The translations under genes were made by a program, and so were the position numbers. A model generated the notes under the pieces. That model made no database searches, was not told the DNA's origin, and worked only from the letters and a program-made list of their open reading frames with translations. 64,000 bases of DNA from Catellatospora citrea (GTDB lineage: Bacteria > Actinomycetota > Actinomycetes > Mycobacteriales > Micromonosporaceae): contig NZ_RAPR01000001.1 in NCBI RefSeq assembly GCF_003610235.1, forward strand, positions 7,316,001-7,380,000, in the 5' to 3' direction. Position 1 is the first letter of the stretch. Every line of letters starts with the position of its first letter. Shown one piece after another: positions 16,809 through 26,271 of this stretch.

Positions 16809-19800
16809 ATGAGCGAGCAGAACCTCACGTTGCTTGAGGCGGGAGCGGTGCTGCCCGCCGGTTCGCCGGTGGCCAAGGACGACACCGTCGACGCGCTGAC
16901 CTCGCGCACCTACCGGCACCCGGTGCTGGGCGAGCGCGCCGTGGTGCGGCTGGTGCCCGCGACCATCGGCGCGGCCGAGGACCTGAGCATGGAGTTCCTC
17001 GGGTTCGACAAGCCCGCGAAGGTCGGCGAGGTGGGCCTGGTCCGCCAGCAGGCGCTGGGCTTCCCCGCCTGGGCGCTGGTCCACGACCCGGCCAACGGCC
17101 ACCACGCGCTGGCGCTGGTCAAGGAGATCGAGCGGCTGGCCCGGCAGGCGAAGTCGCGCATCGGCCCGGCCAAGGACGGCTTCAACGCCCTCGGCGAGCG
17201 GCTGGCCCGAGCCGTGCCGCACTTCCTGCCGACCTACTACGAGGAGGCGGGCCGGGCGTTCCTGGCTGCCGACAGCACCACGTACGCGGCGACGATGTTC
17301 GGCAAGGCGCGGGACGCCGAGCGGGCGTACGCGCTGCACATCGACGAGGAGCGCCAGCACGCGGTGTTCCTGGAGTTCGCGCTGGCCGGCGCGCTGACCG
17401 CGAAGGCGCTGTCGCAGCACGCCCGCGAGCTGTCGGCACGCTGCACGCCCGCGGACGCCTACGAGCGCTTCCTGCGCCTGTGCGTGGAGCGGACCCTGGG
17501 CGGACTGCCGCCGTACGCGCAGATGCACACCGACCTGCGCCGCCTGGCCAAGGCCGCGAAACTCGACCAGGGCGAGGCCGACCGGCAGGTGCTCGAACAG
17601 CTGCTGTCCGCGCCGTCGCTGTCGCGCGCGCCGGAGGGCTTCTGGGCGGCGTATGCCGGGCCGCTGTCCGCGCTCGCCGCCGCCGACCCGGCCCTGCGCG
17701 GCCGCCTGCTGGGCATGTTCCCGCAGCACGTCGCCGACGAGGTGTGGCTGGACATGCTGGAGCGGGCCGGGGCGACCGCCGCGCTGACCGAGCCGCAGGG
17801 CACGGCGCCGTTCGCGGCCGAGTCGCCCGACGGCCCGGCAGGCTGGCTGGGCCGCTTCGACGTGCACCGCCAGCGCCGGGGCTGGCGCCAGAGCGGCCGC
17901 TCGGTCCACCTGCTGGCCCTGCTGGAGCGGATGTCGGGCCGGCTGAAGGCCGACGGGCTGCCGGTGGTGCTGTGCCGCCGGCACAGCGGCGTCGACCTCG
18001 ACCTGCTCGACGCGTGCCTGGCGCTGGGCGTGCCGGTCGCCGATCCCGACGACACCGCCCGCTACCAGGTGTCGCGCTGGCTGTCCGACGAGCGCGAGGG
18101 CCGCCGCGACCTGGTCGCCGTCGCGGGCGACGGCCGTTTCCTGGGCGCGCTGGCCGACAACCTGGAGCAGCACCTGCGCCCGAACTACCGGGAGACCGCG
18201 GGCGACCCGGAGCGGGTGCGCGCCGTCACGGCCGTGCCGGGCCTGCGCACCGCGGCGCACACCCTGCTGGACCTGATCGCCGCGGACACCGCCCGGCACG
18301 GCCTGCCCGCCCTCGCCCGGCACCTGGACCGCCTGGCGCTGCTGGGCTGCCCCGACGGCGTCGCGGTCAACCCGGAGGCCGCCGAGCGCGTGCTCGGCCA
18401 CGACGTCGCCGCGATGCTGGGCCGCTCGCTGCGGACCGGCCTGCTCGACGAGCTGGGCTGGCCCGCGCTGGAGGAGGCCGTCGCCCGGCTCGGCGTGACC
18501 GCCGCCGACAACGAGGACACCATCGGCATCGTCAACCAGTACCCGTACCTGGTGCTGCGCCGCGGCGACCTGGTCGTGGTCGTCGGCGAGCACGGCGTCG
18601 AGCTGGAGCACATGCTGCGCATCCCCGCCGACCAGCGCCACTACCTGTGGCGGCTGGTGCTGCGCTACGTCGACAAGCAGCTGCTGGTGTGCTGGGACGT
18701 CGGCCGGGAGCGGGCCGGCTACTGGAGCGGTGCGCCCGACGACGTGTTCACCGTGCCCGACAACGCCTTCGACATGTCGGACGCCGTGTCGCTGCCCCTG
18801 CCCGGCGGCGGCCGCACCCTCGGCGGCCGGCCGCTGCACGTCGGCGACCGCAGCGAGCGCCACACCGGGCGGGTGCTCACCGACGGCGCCTCGTACTGGG
18901 TGATCCGGCACAACGGCGACAAGCTGGTGTGCCAGGAGTTCGACCCGGCCACCGGCGAGCGCGGCCGGGCCAGCCTGCCCGCGTTCCTGGAGGACGGCGC
19001 GGTCGACGGGGAGTCGCTGGTGCTGCACCTGTCCCGGCTCGCGCCGCGTGACCCGGTCACGCCCGGGGCCGGGCCGCTGCTCGGCTGGCGGGTGCGCCGC
19101 CGGGCCGACGGCAGCCTCGTGGGGCAGTCGACCGACGGCGTCGCGTACACCCTGCCCGCCGGGGCGGGCATCCGCGGCGACCTGTCCGGGGCGGTGCGCC
19201 TGCCCGGCTCGGCCGCGGTGTGCGGCGTGTTCGCCACCCGGGACTGGCGGCGCAGTTCGATGACCCTGGCCGACGCCGAGGGCTGGCTGCTCGGCGAGTA
19301 CACGGTGCCGCAGGGCCCGTCGGCGTACGCCCGCGGCACCCGGCTGGTGCCCGCGGCCGCCTACTGGCACCTGCTGCGCCCGCGTGACGAGGCCGGTTCG
19401 GCGGCGCTGCGCGCGGTCACCGACGAGTGGTGCGCGGGCATGCTGCGCGAGGCCGTCGCGGCGATCGCCGCCGCGGACGACGACGCGGCCGCACAGGAGG
19501 CACTGGTCGCCCTGGTCGCGCAGCACCTGCCGGAGGTCACCGACCCGTCGCTGCGGGCCGGGGTCGCCGGGCTGGTGGAGCGGGCCGCGGTGCACGTCAC
19601 CCGGCTGACCGAGCTGCGCGACCGATGCGAGGGCCGGGCCGTCGAGACCGCCCCGAAGGCCGCCGAGCAGTGGACCGGCGGCGTGCAGGACCACCTGCTC
19701 AGCGCCGCCCTGTCGGGTCTCATCCGGTACTGCTACAGCCGCAACGACAGCGCGGTGCGCCTGTTCGCCGGGACCGGTGCGGCGTTCACCGCGGAGCAGG

Positions 19801-21587
19801 CGCCCACCGGGCAGCTCGACCTGGAGGCCGACGACGACTGGTTCGACGCGCTCGGCATCCTGCCCGCCGCGATGTACCGCGCGGCGAGCCCGGTGACCAG
19901 TCCCGAGCACCGGGCCGCGCTGGTGGAACTGCTCACCGTGGTCGCCGGCAGCGGGCTGCTCACGCCGGGCTCGCGGCTGCGCCAGGTCGAGCTGAAGGCC
20001 GACCGGCCCGTCGACGAGGACGGACTGCCGGGCACGGTGCTGACGTTCGGCGCCCGCCGCCTGCTGGTGCTGTCGGCCGACGCCGACGACCGCGAGGTGA
20101 AGGGGCTGGAGTACGCCCCCGACGGGGTGTTCGGGGCACTGCCCGGATACGCCATCACCCGGGAGCGGACGCTGGACACCGGCGGGGCCACCCCCGACCG
20201 GATCGCCGAGTTCACCCGCATGCTGGCCGAACACGGGCCGATCGCCTGGCAGCAGGAGCGGGTCGCCGGGCTGTCCGACACCGCCGGGACCAGCCTCGCC
20301 GAGGCCACCATGGTGCTGGCGGGCCTGCCCCAGCAGGCGTGGCACAAGGCGGAGTCGGAGTGGGTGCGCGAGCTGCTCGGCGTCGACGCCGCTGCGGCGG
20401 GCGCGGCCGCGAACCGGATGCGGTCGGGCAGCGTGACCGCGACCGCGCGGATGCTGGCCCAGCTGCTGCCGGCGGACCTGGCCGCGCTGTGGCGGTCCGG
20501 CCCGGCGTCGGCGGAGTTCGCCGCCGCCTGGACCGAACGCCACGGCGTACGCCGCCCGGTGCGCGACGACCTGATCATCGCGATCGACAAGGCCGATGTG
20601 GACGGCTCGATGAACGCGTCCGAGCTGATCCACGGCATCGCCAACCCGGACACGTGCCGGTGGCTGCGCGGCCCGGTCGACGGCATCGACGACGACGACG
20701 TGTTCGTCGCGCTCGCGAAGTGCCTGCCGTGGCTGGTCTACCACCTGCCGGCCGATGACCCGATCCGGGCCGCGCTGCCGCGGACGGTGGAGTTGGCCCA
20801 GGCCCGGCTGGCCGACCCGGCGATGTCCCTGCCGATCGGCTACGTCACCGAACGCAAGACCGAAGCCCTGCTGTCGGCGACCGGCGCCACGCCGGTGAAC
20901 GGCGCCGACGGCAGCATCTCGGCCGGGGCGGTGCTGCTGCCGCCCGACACCGGCTGGCGCGTCGTGCACCTGCGGCCCGCGCTGCTGACCGGCGTCGACG
21001 ACCCGGTGCTGCACGTGCTGCGGGCCAGGCTCGACAGCCACCAGGACGGCACCGACGCGGCGCTGCACGCGCTGCTCGGCGGCCAGCTCACGCGGCTGGT
21101 CGGCTACCCGGTGCCGGCCGGGATCGACGGGTTCGCCCAGGACCCGACCCGGTCCGTGCCCGACCTGGTGGCCCGGGTCGCGCAGGAGCGGGGCCTGCCC
21201 GCCGACGCGGCCGCGCTGTACCTGCAGCTGCTCGCGCTGCCCGACCCGACCGACCGCAACACCGCGCTGTGGACGGGCTGGAAGCCGGCCCGGCTGAAGG
21301 CGGCCCGCGCCGCGCTGGCCGCCACCGACCTGGTGGTCGAGGCCAAGCGGCCGCGCGCCGGGCGCAGCCTGTTCCTGCCCGGTGGCTGGCTCGCGCTCAA
21401 GGCCCCGCACCTGCCGCTGGAGCGGTGGAAGCTGCCGCTGCTCATCGGCGGCGAGAACGGGGTGTCCGGACTGGACATCGTGCTGCCGGTCGCGCCCGCG
21501 CCGCAGCTGTTCGCGCTGGCCTGGGACAGGATCACCGCGGGCGACGGACCCCGATTCGACGAACTGGTAACCGAGAGGCGCCGATGA
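16809..21587 (+). CDS. Large protein of unknown function (1592 aa) in the yeh-like operon
   Basis: I do not recognise this family. The protein is soluble, with no signal peptide or membrane helix. The first 450 residues or so are mostly helical (KEIERLARQAKSRI, DAERAYALHIDEERQHAVFL). The middle, about 550-850, is beta-rich with Gly/Trp turns such as SYWVIRHNGDKLVCQEFDP and may form a propeller or barrel. The rest is again helical with scattered beta strands. No Walker, HExxH or nuclease motif stands out. Its stop overlaps the start of the ATPase gene (ATGA), so it is coupled to it. By position it may replace the long N-terminal part of YehI, but I cannot show homology. Confidence 0.75.
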   Translation: MSEQNLTLLEAGAVLPAGSPVAKDDTVDALTSRTYRHPVLGERAVVRLVPATIGAAEDLSMEFLGFDKPAKVGEVGLVRQQALGFPAWALVHDPANGHHALALVKEIERLARQAKSRIGPAKDGFNALGERLARAVPHFLPTYYEEAGRAFLAADSTTYAATMFGKARDAERAYALHIDEERQHAVFLEFALAGALTAKALSQHARELSARCTPADAYERFLRLCVERTLGGLPPYAQMHTDLRRLAKAAKLDQGEADRQVLEQLLSAPSLSRAPEGFWAAYAGPLSALAAADPALRGRLLGMFPQHVADEVWLDMLERAGATAALTEPQGTAPFAAESPDGPAGWLGRFDVHRQRRGWRQSGRSVHLLALLERMSGRLKADGLPVVLCRRHSGVDLDLLDACLALGVPVADPDDTARYQVSRWLSDEREGRRDLVAVAGDGRFLGALADNLEQHLRPNYRETAGDPERVRAVTAVPGLRTAAHTLLDLIAADTARHGLPALARHLDRLALLGCPDGVAVNPEAAERVLGHDVAAMLGRSLRTGLLDELGWPALEEAVARLGVTAADNEDTIGIVNQYPYLVLRRGDLVVVVGEHGVELEHMLRIPADQRHYLWRLVLRYVDKQLLVCWDVGRERAGYWSGAPDDVFTVPDNAFDMSDAVSLPLPGGGRTLGGRPLHVGDRSERHTGRVLTDGASYWVIRHNGDKLVCQEFDPATGERGRASLPAFLEDGAVDGESLVLHLSRLAPRDPVTPGAGPLLGWRVRRRADGSLVGQSTDGVAYTLPAGAGIRGDLSGAVRLPGSAAVCGVFATRDWRRSSMTLADAEGWLLGEYTVPQGPSAYARGTRLVPAAAYWHLLRPRDEAGSAALRAVTDEWCAGMLREAVAAIAAADDDAAAQEALVALVAQHLPEVTDPSLRAGVAGLVERAAVHVTRLTELRDRCEGRAVETAPKAAEQWTGGVQDHLLSAALSGLIRYCYSRNDSAVRLFAGTGAAFTAEQAPTGQLDLEADDDWFDALGILPAAMYRAASPVTSPEHRAALVELLTVVAGSGLLTPGSRLRQVELKADRPVDEDGLPGTVLTFGARRLLVLSADADDREVKGLEYAPDGVFGALPGYAITRERTLDTGGATPDRIAEFTRMLAEHGPIAWQQERVAGLSDTAGTSLAEATMVLAGLPQQAWHKAESEWVRELLGVDAAAAGAAANRMRSGSVTATARMLAQLLPADLAALWRSGPASAEFAAAWTERHGVRRPVRDDLIIAIDKADVDGSMNASELIHGIANPDTCRWLRGPVDGIDDDDVFVALAKCLPWLVYHLPADDPIRAALPRTVELAQARLADPAMSLPIGYVTERKTEALLSATGATPVNGADGSISAGAVLLPPDTGWRVVHLRPALLTGVDDPVLHVLRARLDSHQDGTDAALHALLGGQLTRLVGYPVPAGIDGFAQDPTRSVPDLVARVAQERGLPADAAALYLQLLALPDPTDRNTALWTGWKPARLKAARAALAATDLVVEAKRPRAGRSLFLPGGWLALKAPHLPLERWKLPLLIGGENGVSGLDIVLPVAPAPQLFALAWDRITAGDGPRFDELVTERRR

Positions 21588-22741
21588 CCACCACCACGAC
21601 CGCCCGGCAGGTCGATCCTGCCGAGCACGCGTACGCCGGCGAGCTGGCGTTCCTGGCCGCGTACGACGGCGGGCCGCGCCCGCCCGGCTGGCGGCTCACC
21701 CCGCGCGCCGTGGTCACCTTCATCACCGGCAGCGACGGACGTGAGCTGGAGCTGGCCAAGGAGGACCGCCGCGACGGCCTGCCCCACAAGCTGACCGTCC
21801 CGGCCAAGTTCGTCGGCGAGCGGGCCCTGGTCGAGCGGTGCGTGGTCACCCTCGCCGGGGAGCGTGGCCTGCTGCTGGTCGGCGAGCCGGGCACGGCCAA
21901 GTCGATGCTGTCGGAGCTGCTGTCCGCGGCCGTCTGCGGCAGCAGCGAGCTGGTCGTGCAGGGCACCGCGGGCACCACCGAGGACCAGCTGCGCTACGGC
22001 TGGAACTACGCGCTGCTGCTGGCCCACGGCCCGAGCAGCGAGGCGCTGGTGCCCTCGCCGATCCTGTCGGCGATGCGCACCGGCTCCGTGGCCCGCGTCG
22101 AGGAGATCACCCGCTGCCTGCCCGAGGTGCAGGACGCGCTGGTGTCGCTGCTGTCCGACCGCCGCATCGTGGTGCCGGAACTGGCCGGCACCGACGGCGC
22201 GACCGTGCACGCCGCGCCCGGCTTCACCCTGATCGCCACCGCGAACCTGCGCGACCGGGGCGTGTCGGAGATGTCGGCGGCGCTCAAGCGCCGCTTCAAC
22301 TTCGAGACCGTAGGCCCGATCGGCGACCTCGCGGCCGAGACCGCGCTGGTCGGCAAGCAGGCCCGCGCCGCGCTGGAGCGGGTCAAGGCCCCGTTCGCGG
22401 TCGACGACGCGGTGCTGGAGGCGCTGGTCACCGCGTTCCGGGACCTGCGCGAAGGCCGTTCGGTCGAGGGCTGGGACGTGGAGCGCCCGTCGACGGTGAT
22501 GAGCACCGCCGAGGCCGTCGCCGTGGCGACCTCGCTGGCGCTGGCCCAGGCGTACTTCCCCGGCGACCGCGACGTGCTGTCACTGCTGCCCGGGCACCTG
22601 CTCGGGGTGGTGCGCAAGGACGACCCGGCCGACGGCGCGAAGCTGCTCGGCTACTGGGACGGGGCGGTGCGCCGCCGCGCGGAGGACGGCGCCCGGCTGT
22701 GGCGGCGACTGTGGGAACTGCGCGATGTCCTCGGTGGCTGA
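21584..22741 (+). CDS. MoxR-type AAA+ ATPase (YehL-like)
   Basis: The 385-aa ATPase carries Walker A GEPGTAKS at 100-107, a GTAGTTEDQLRYGWNYALLL segment, a Walker B-like ARVEEI region, and sensor 1 in FTLIATANLRDRGVSEMS. An insert before the lid region (EGRSVEGWDVERPSTVMSTA) is typical of the YehL group as I recall it. It would hydrolyse ATP to remodel partner proteins, most likely the VWA protein encoded next. Its start overlaps the previous stop by four bases, and its last 17 bases overlap the following gene. Confidence 0.9.
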   Translation: MTTTTTARQVDPAEHAYAGELAFLAAYDGGPRPPGWRLTPRAVVTFITGSDGRELELAKEDRRDGLPHKLTVPAKFVGERALVERCVVTLAGERGLLLVGEPGTAKSMLSELLSAAVCGSSELVVQGTAGTTEDQLRYGWNYALLLAHGPSSEALVPSPILSAMRTGSVARVEEITRCLPEVQDALVSLLSDRRIVVPELAGTDGATVHAAPGFTLIATANLRDRGVSEMSAALKRRFNFETVGPIGDLAAETALVGKQARAALERVKAPFAVDDAVLEALVTAFRDLREGRSVEGWDVERPSTVMSTAEAVAVATSLALAQAYFPGDRDVLSLLPGHLLGVVRKDDPADGAKLLGYWDGAVRRRAEDGARLWRRLWELRDVLGG

Positions 22742-25700
22742 GACGACGGCGGTGGAGACGACGGCGCTGGACGGCGACCCGGCGGTCGCCGTCGCCGAGC
22801 TGGCCGGGCAGCGCGACCCGTTCCTGATCGGCGTGCGGCACCACTCGCCCGCGCTGTCGGTGGTGCTGCCCGACCTGCTCGACCGGTACGCGCCCGAGGC
22901 GCTGCTGCTGGAGCTGCCGCCCGAGCTGGGGCACTGGCTGCCCTGGCTGGCCGATCCCGACACCACCGCGCCCGTCGCCCTGGCGGGCGCGGTGGGTGAC
23001 GCGGGTCTGGCGTTCTACCCGTTCGCGGACTTCTCGCCGGAGCTGGCCGCGGTCCGCTGGGCGCACCGGCACGGCGTGCCCGTCGTGCCGTGCGACCTGC
23101 CGCTGGCCGACCGGGCCTGGCACGAGCGGGAACAGCCCGCGGCCGGACCGGCCGGGCAGCGCCTGTCCCTGGCGTCCGCGCTCAAGGGCGCGGCCACCGG
23201 CCGCGCCGACGAGGACATGTGGGACCGCATGGTCGAGGCCCGCGCGCCGGGCGCCGACCCGGAGGCGGTACGCCGGGCGGCGCTGCTGGTCGGCTGGGCG
23301 CTGCGCCGCGACGCCGAGACCGGCGACGGGGTGTCCACCCTGGACCTGCGCCGCGAGGCGTACATGCGCGGCTGCCTGGCCGAGCACGCCGGCAAGCGGG
23401 TCGCGATGCTGGTCGGCGCGTTCCACGCCCCCGCGCTGCGCGAGGCGGGTTCGGTCAACCCTGCCGCGGCGGGGGCGAAGGTGGTGACGTCGCTGGTGCC
23501 GTACACCTTCGGGCTGCTCGACGCCCGGTCCGGCTATCCGGCGGGCATCCGCGACCCGCAGTGGCAGCAGTCCGTGCTCGCCGCGGCGGGCGACCCGGCG
23601 CAGGTCGAGGCGGCGGCGCTGGCGGCCGTCGTCGCGGTGTGCGCGAAGGTGCGCGCCGCCGGGCATCCGGCCGGGCCCGCCGAGGCGCGCGAGGCCGTCC
23701 GGCTCGCCGTCGACCTGGCCCGGCTGCGCGGGCTGCCCGCGCCCGGCCGCGGCGAGCTGGTCGAGGCGCTGCAGAGCGTGCTCGTGCACGGCGAGGTGCT
23801 CGGCCGCGGCCGGGTCGTCGCCACCGCGATGGAGCACGTACTGGTGGGGGACCGGCGGGGGCGGCTCGCCCCCGGCACCCCGCGCTCCGGGCTCGGTCCG
23901 GCGGTCCGTGACCTGCTGGCCGTGCTGCGGCTGCCCGGCCCCGGCGACGCGGCCAAGGACACCCGGCTCGACCCGCTGCGCTCCGACCTGGACAGACGCC
24001 GCGAGACGACCCTGCAGCGGCTGGCCGCCTGCGGTGTCGCGTACGCCGAACCCGTCGCCGGCGACGGCGGAGCCGGTGGCGTGGACGCGATCACCACCCG
24101 CTGGCGGCTGCAGTGGACCCCGCACACCGAGGCCGGCATCGAGGTCGCCGGGCTGCGCGGGGTGACCCTCGAACAGGCCACCGAGGGCGCGCTGGCCGAG
24201 CGCCGCCGCCGCGAGACGAGTGCGGGCGGCCCGTCGGCGGCCGAGGTGATCGAGGGTCTGCACGCCGCGGCGGTGTGCGGCCTGCCCGCGCTCGCCGCCC
24301 GGCGGCTTGCCGAGGTCGCCACGCTCGTGCCCGCGCAGGGTTCGCTCACCGAGGCGATGTCGGCGCTGGCGCTGCTCGACCGGCTGCGCCTCGGCCACGT
24401 GCCGGGCCTGCCCGAACCGGACCGGACGGCCGTCGCCGCGGCCGCCGAGGCGGTGGAGACCGCCGCCGTCCGCCAGGTCGACGGGCTCGCCGGGTCCGAG
24501 GACGTCGCCGACGCGCGGGCGCTGGCCGCGCTCGCCCAGCGCGCCGAGGCGTCCGGGTCGGCCCTGCGGCTGACCGACGCGCTGGCCAGGCTGGCCGCGC
24601 GCGGCACGCCGCTGATGGCCGCCGCGGCCGGTGCGGTGCGGGTGCTGCTCGGCCACGTGCCCGCGGAGGAGTTCGGGGTGCGGGTGGCGTCCTGGGTGGA
24701 CACCGCGGGCACCGACGAGGCCCGCCGTACGCTGCAGGGGCACGTCAGCGGCCTGCTGGCGGTCGCCGAACCGCTGCTGCAGGCCGCCGCCGGGGTGCTC
24801 ACCGGGCTGCTCGACCGCGTCGAGACGCTGCCCGACGAGGCCTTCCTGACCAGGCTGCCCGCGCTGCGCGGCGGCTTCCACACCGCCAGCCCCGCCGGGC
24901 GCGACCGGCTGCTGGCCGTCGTCGACGAACGCCTCGGCGGGCAGGTCGCCGACCTGGGCGACGTCGACGATCCCGACGGGCTGCTGGCCCGGCTGCTCGC
25001 CGACCGCGCGGGCCGGGCGGCGCTGGTGGAGCTGGGCCTGCTCGCCGCCGACGGCGCAGCGCCCGCTCCGCCGGCCGCCGACGTGGCCGCGAGCCCCGGC
25101 CCGGACGCCAGGCCCGCGCCGTCCGGGGAGCTGTCGCCCGCCGACCGGTGGCGGCTCATCCTGGGCCGCGACCGGTCCGGCCTGGGCGGCAAGGCCCGGC
25201 GGTACGCCACCGCGCTCGACGAGCTGTACGGCATGGGCCGGGGCGAGGGCGCGCGCGAGGACCGCGGCGCGGGAGCCGGCCGCGAGCCGTCGTTCCCCGG
25301 CGTACGGGAATGGTCCGAGGAGCTGTCCGCGCTGTTCGGGCCGGGCGTACGCGAGGAGGTGCTGGCGGCCGCCGTGGAGTCCGGCCGCCTCGACGCGGCG
25401 CTGGAACTGGACCCCGACGCGGTGCGCCCCTCCATGGACCTGCTGCGCGACGTGCTGTCACTGGCCGGCGGCCTGCCCGAGGCGACCGTGGCCCGGCTGC
25501 GTCCCCTGGTGGCCCGCATCATCGCGGAGCTGACCAAGGAGCTGGCCACCACCCTGCGCCCGGCGCTCAACGGCCTCACCACACCCCGGCCCACGTCCCG
25601 CCCCGGCGGGCGGCTGGACCTGGCCCGCACCCTGCGGGCGAACCTGCCCGCCGCCCGCCGCGGCGAGGACGGCCGGGTCACCGTGGTGCCCGAGCGGCCC

Positions 25701-26228
25701 GTGTTCCGCACCCGCGCCCGCCGCGGCGTCGACTGGCGGCTGGTGCTGGTGGTGGACGTGTCCGGCTCCATGGAGGAGTCGGTCATCTGGTCGGCGCTGA
25801 CCGCGTCCGTGCTGGCCGGGGTGCCCGCGCTGAGCACGCACTTCGTCGCCTTCTCCACCGAGGTGGTGGACCTGACCGACCGGGTCGGCGACCCGCTGAG
25901 CCTGCTGCTGGAGGTGAAGGTCGGCGGCGGCACGCACATCGCGGCCGGGCTGCGCCACGCCCGGTCGCTGGTCACCGTACCGACCCGCACGCTGGTGGTG
26001 CTGGTCAGCGACTTCGAGGAGGGGTACTCCATGGGCGGCCTGCTGGCCGAGGTCCGCGCGCTGGTCGAGTCCGGCGCGACCGTGCTGGGCTGCGCCAGCC
26101 TCGACGACGCCGGACGGCCGCGCTACTCCGTCGCGGCCGCGGGACAGCTGGTCGCGGCCGGTATGCCGATCGCGGCACTGAGCCCGCTCGAACTGGCCCG
26201 CTGGGTCGGGGAGCAGGTGCGCGGATGA
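22725..26228 (+). CDS. DUF5682 and VWA fusion protein (YehM-YehP-like)
   Basis: This 1167-aa protein joins two modules that are separate in E. coli. Residues 20 to about 750 form a DUF5682-type region starting with the signature GVRHHSPALS and containing LLLELPPELGHW and GAFHAPALRE. The C-terminal part, from about 990, is a VWA domain with MIDAS residues DVSGSMEES from Asp1011, a following GGGTHIA and SDFEEGYSMGG. Between them is a low-complexity Ala/Pro linker (about 780-810) and a helical stretch. VWA domains bind metal and protein ligands; with the upstream ATPase this gives a MoxR-VWA pair. The reading frame is continuous with no sign of a frameshift. Confidence 0.85.
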   Translation: MSSVAETTAVETTALDGDPAVAVAELAGQRDPFLIGVRHHSPALSVVLPDLLDRYAPEALLLELPPELGHWLPWLADPDTTAPVALAGAVGDAGLAFYPFADFSPELAAVRWAHRHGVPVVPCDLPLADRAWHEREQPAAGPAGQRLSLASALKGAATGRADEDMWDRMVEARAPGADPEAVRRAALLVGWALRRDAETGDGVSTLDLRREAYMRGCLAEHAGKRVAMLVGAFHAPALREAGSVNPAAAGAKVVTSLVPYTFGLLDARSGYPAGIRDPQWQQSVLAAAGDPAQVEAAALAAVVAVCAKVRAAGHPAGPAEAREAVRLAVDLARLRGLPAPGRGELVEALQSVLVHGEVLGRGRVVATAMEHVLVGDRRGRLAPGTPRSGLGPAVRDLLAVLRLPGPGDAAKDTRLDPLRSDLDRRRETTLQRLAACGVAYAEPVAGDGGAGGVDAITTRWRLQWTPHTEAGIEVAGLRGVTLEQATEGALAERRRRETSAGGPSAAEVIEGLHAAAVCGLPALAARRLAEVATLVPAQGSLTEAMSALALLDRLRLGHVPGLPEPDRTAVAAAAEAVETAAVRQVDGLAGSEDVADARALAALAQRAEASGSALRLTDALARLAARGTPLMAAAAGAVRVLLGHVPAEEFGVRVASWVDTAGTDEARRTLQGHVSGLLAVAEPLLQAAAGVLTGLLDRVETLPDEAFLTRLPALRGGFHTASPAGRDRLLAVVDERLGGQVADLGDVDDPDGLLARLLADRAGRAALVELGLLAADGAAPAPPAADVAASPGPDARPAPSGELSPADRWRLILGRDRSGLGGKARRYATALDELYGMGRGEGAREDRGAGAGREPSFPGVREWSEELSALFGPGVREEVLAAAVESGRLDAALELDPDAVRPSMDLLRDVLSLAGGLPEATVARLRPLVARIIAELTKELATTLRPALNGLTTPRPTSRPGGRLDLARTLRANLPAARRGEDGRVTVVPERPVFRTRARRGVDWRLVLVVDVSGSMEESVIWSALTASVLAGVPALSTHFVAFSTEVVDLTDRVGDPLSLLLEVKVGGGTHIAAGLRHARSLVTVPTRTLVVLVSDFEEGYSMGGLLAEVRALVESGATVLGCASLDDAGRPRYSVAAAGQLVAAGMPIAALSPLELARWVGEQVRG

Positions 26229-26271
26229 ACCGGCGCAGACACGGCGCGAGCGGCCGGACGGGGGAGCGATC

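Noticed and set aside
16803..21410. 1535-codon open frame antisense to the 1592-aa gene
   Set aside because: Its translation is Arg/Gly/Gln/Val-rich with no domain logic. It is a by-product of high GC at third positions of the plus-strand gene, which has coupled neighbours on both sides.
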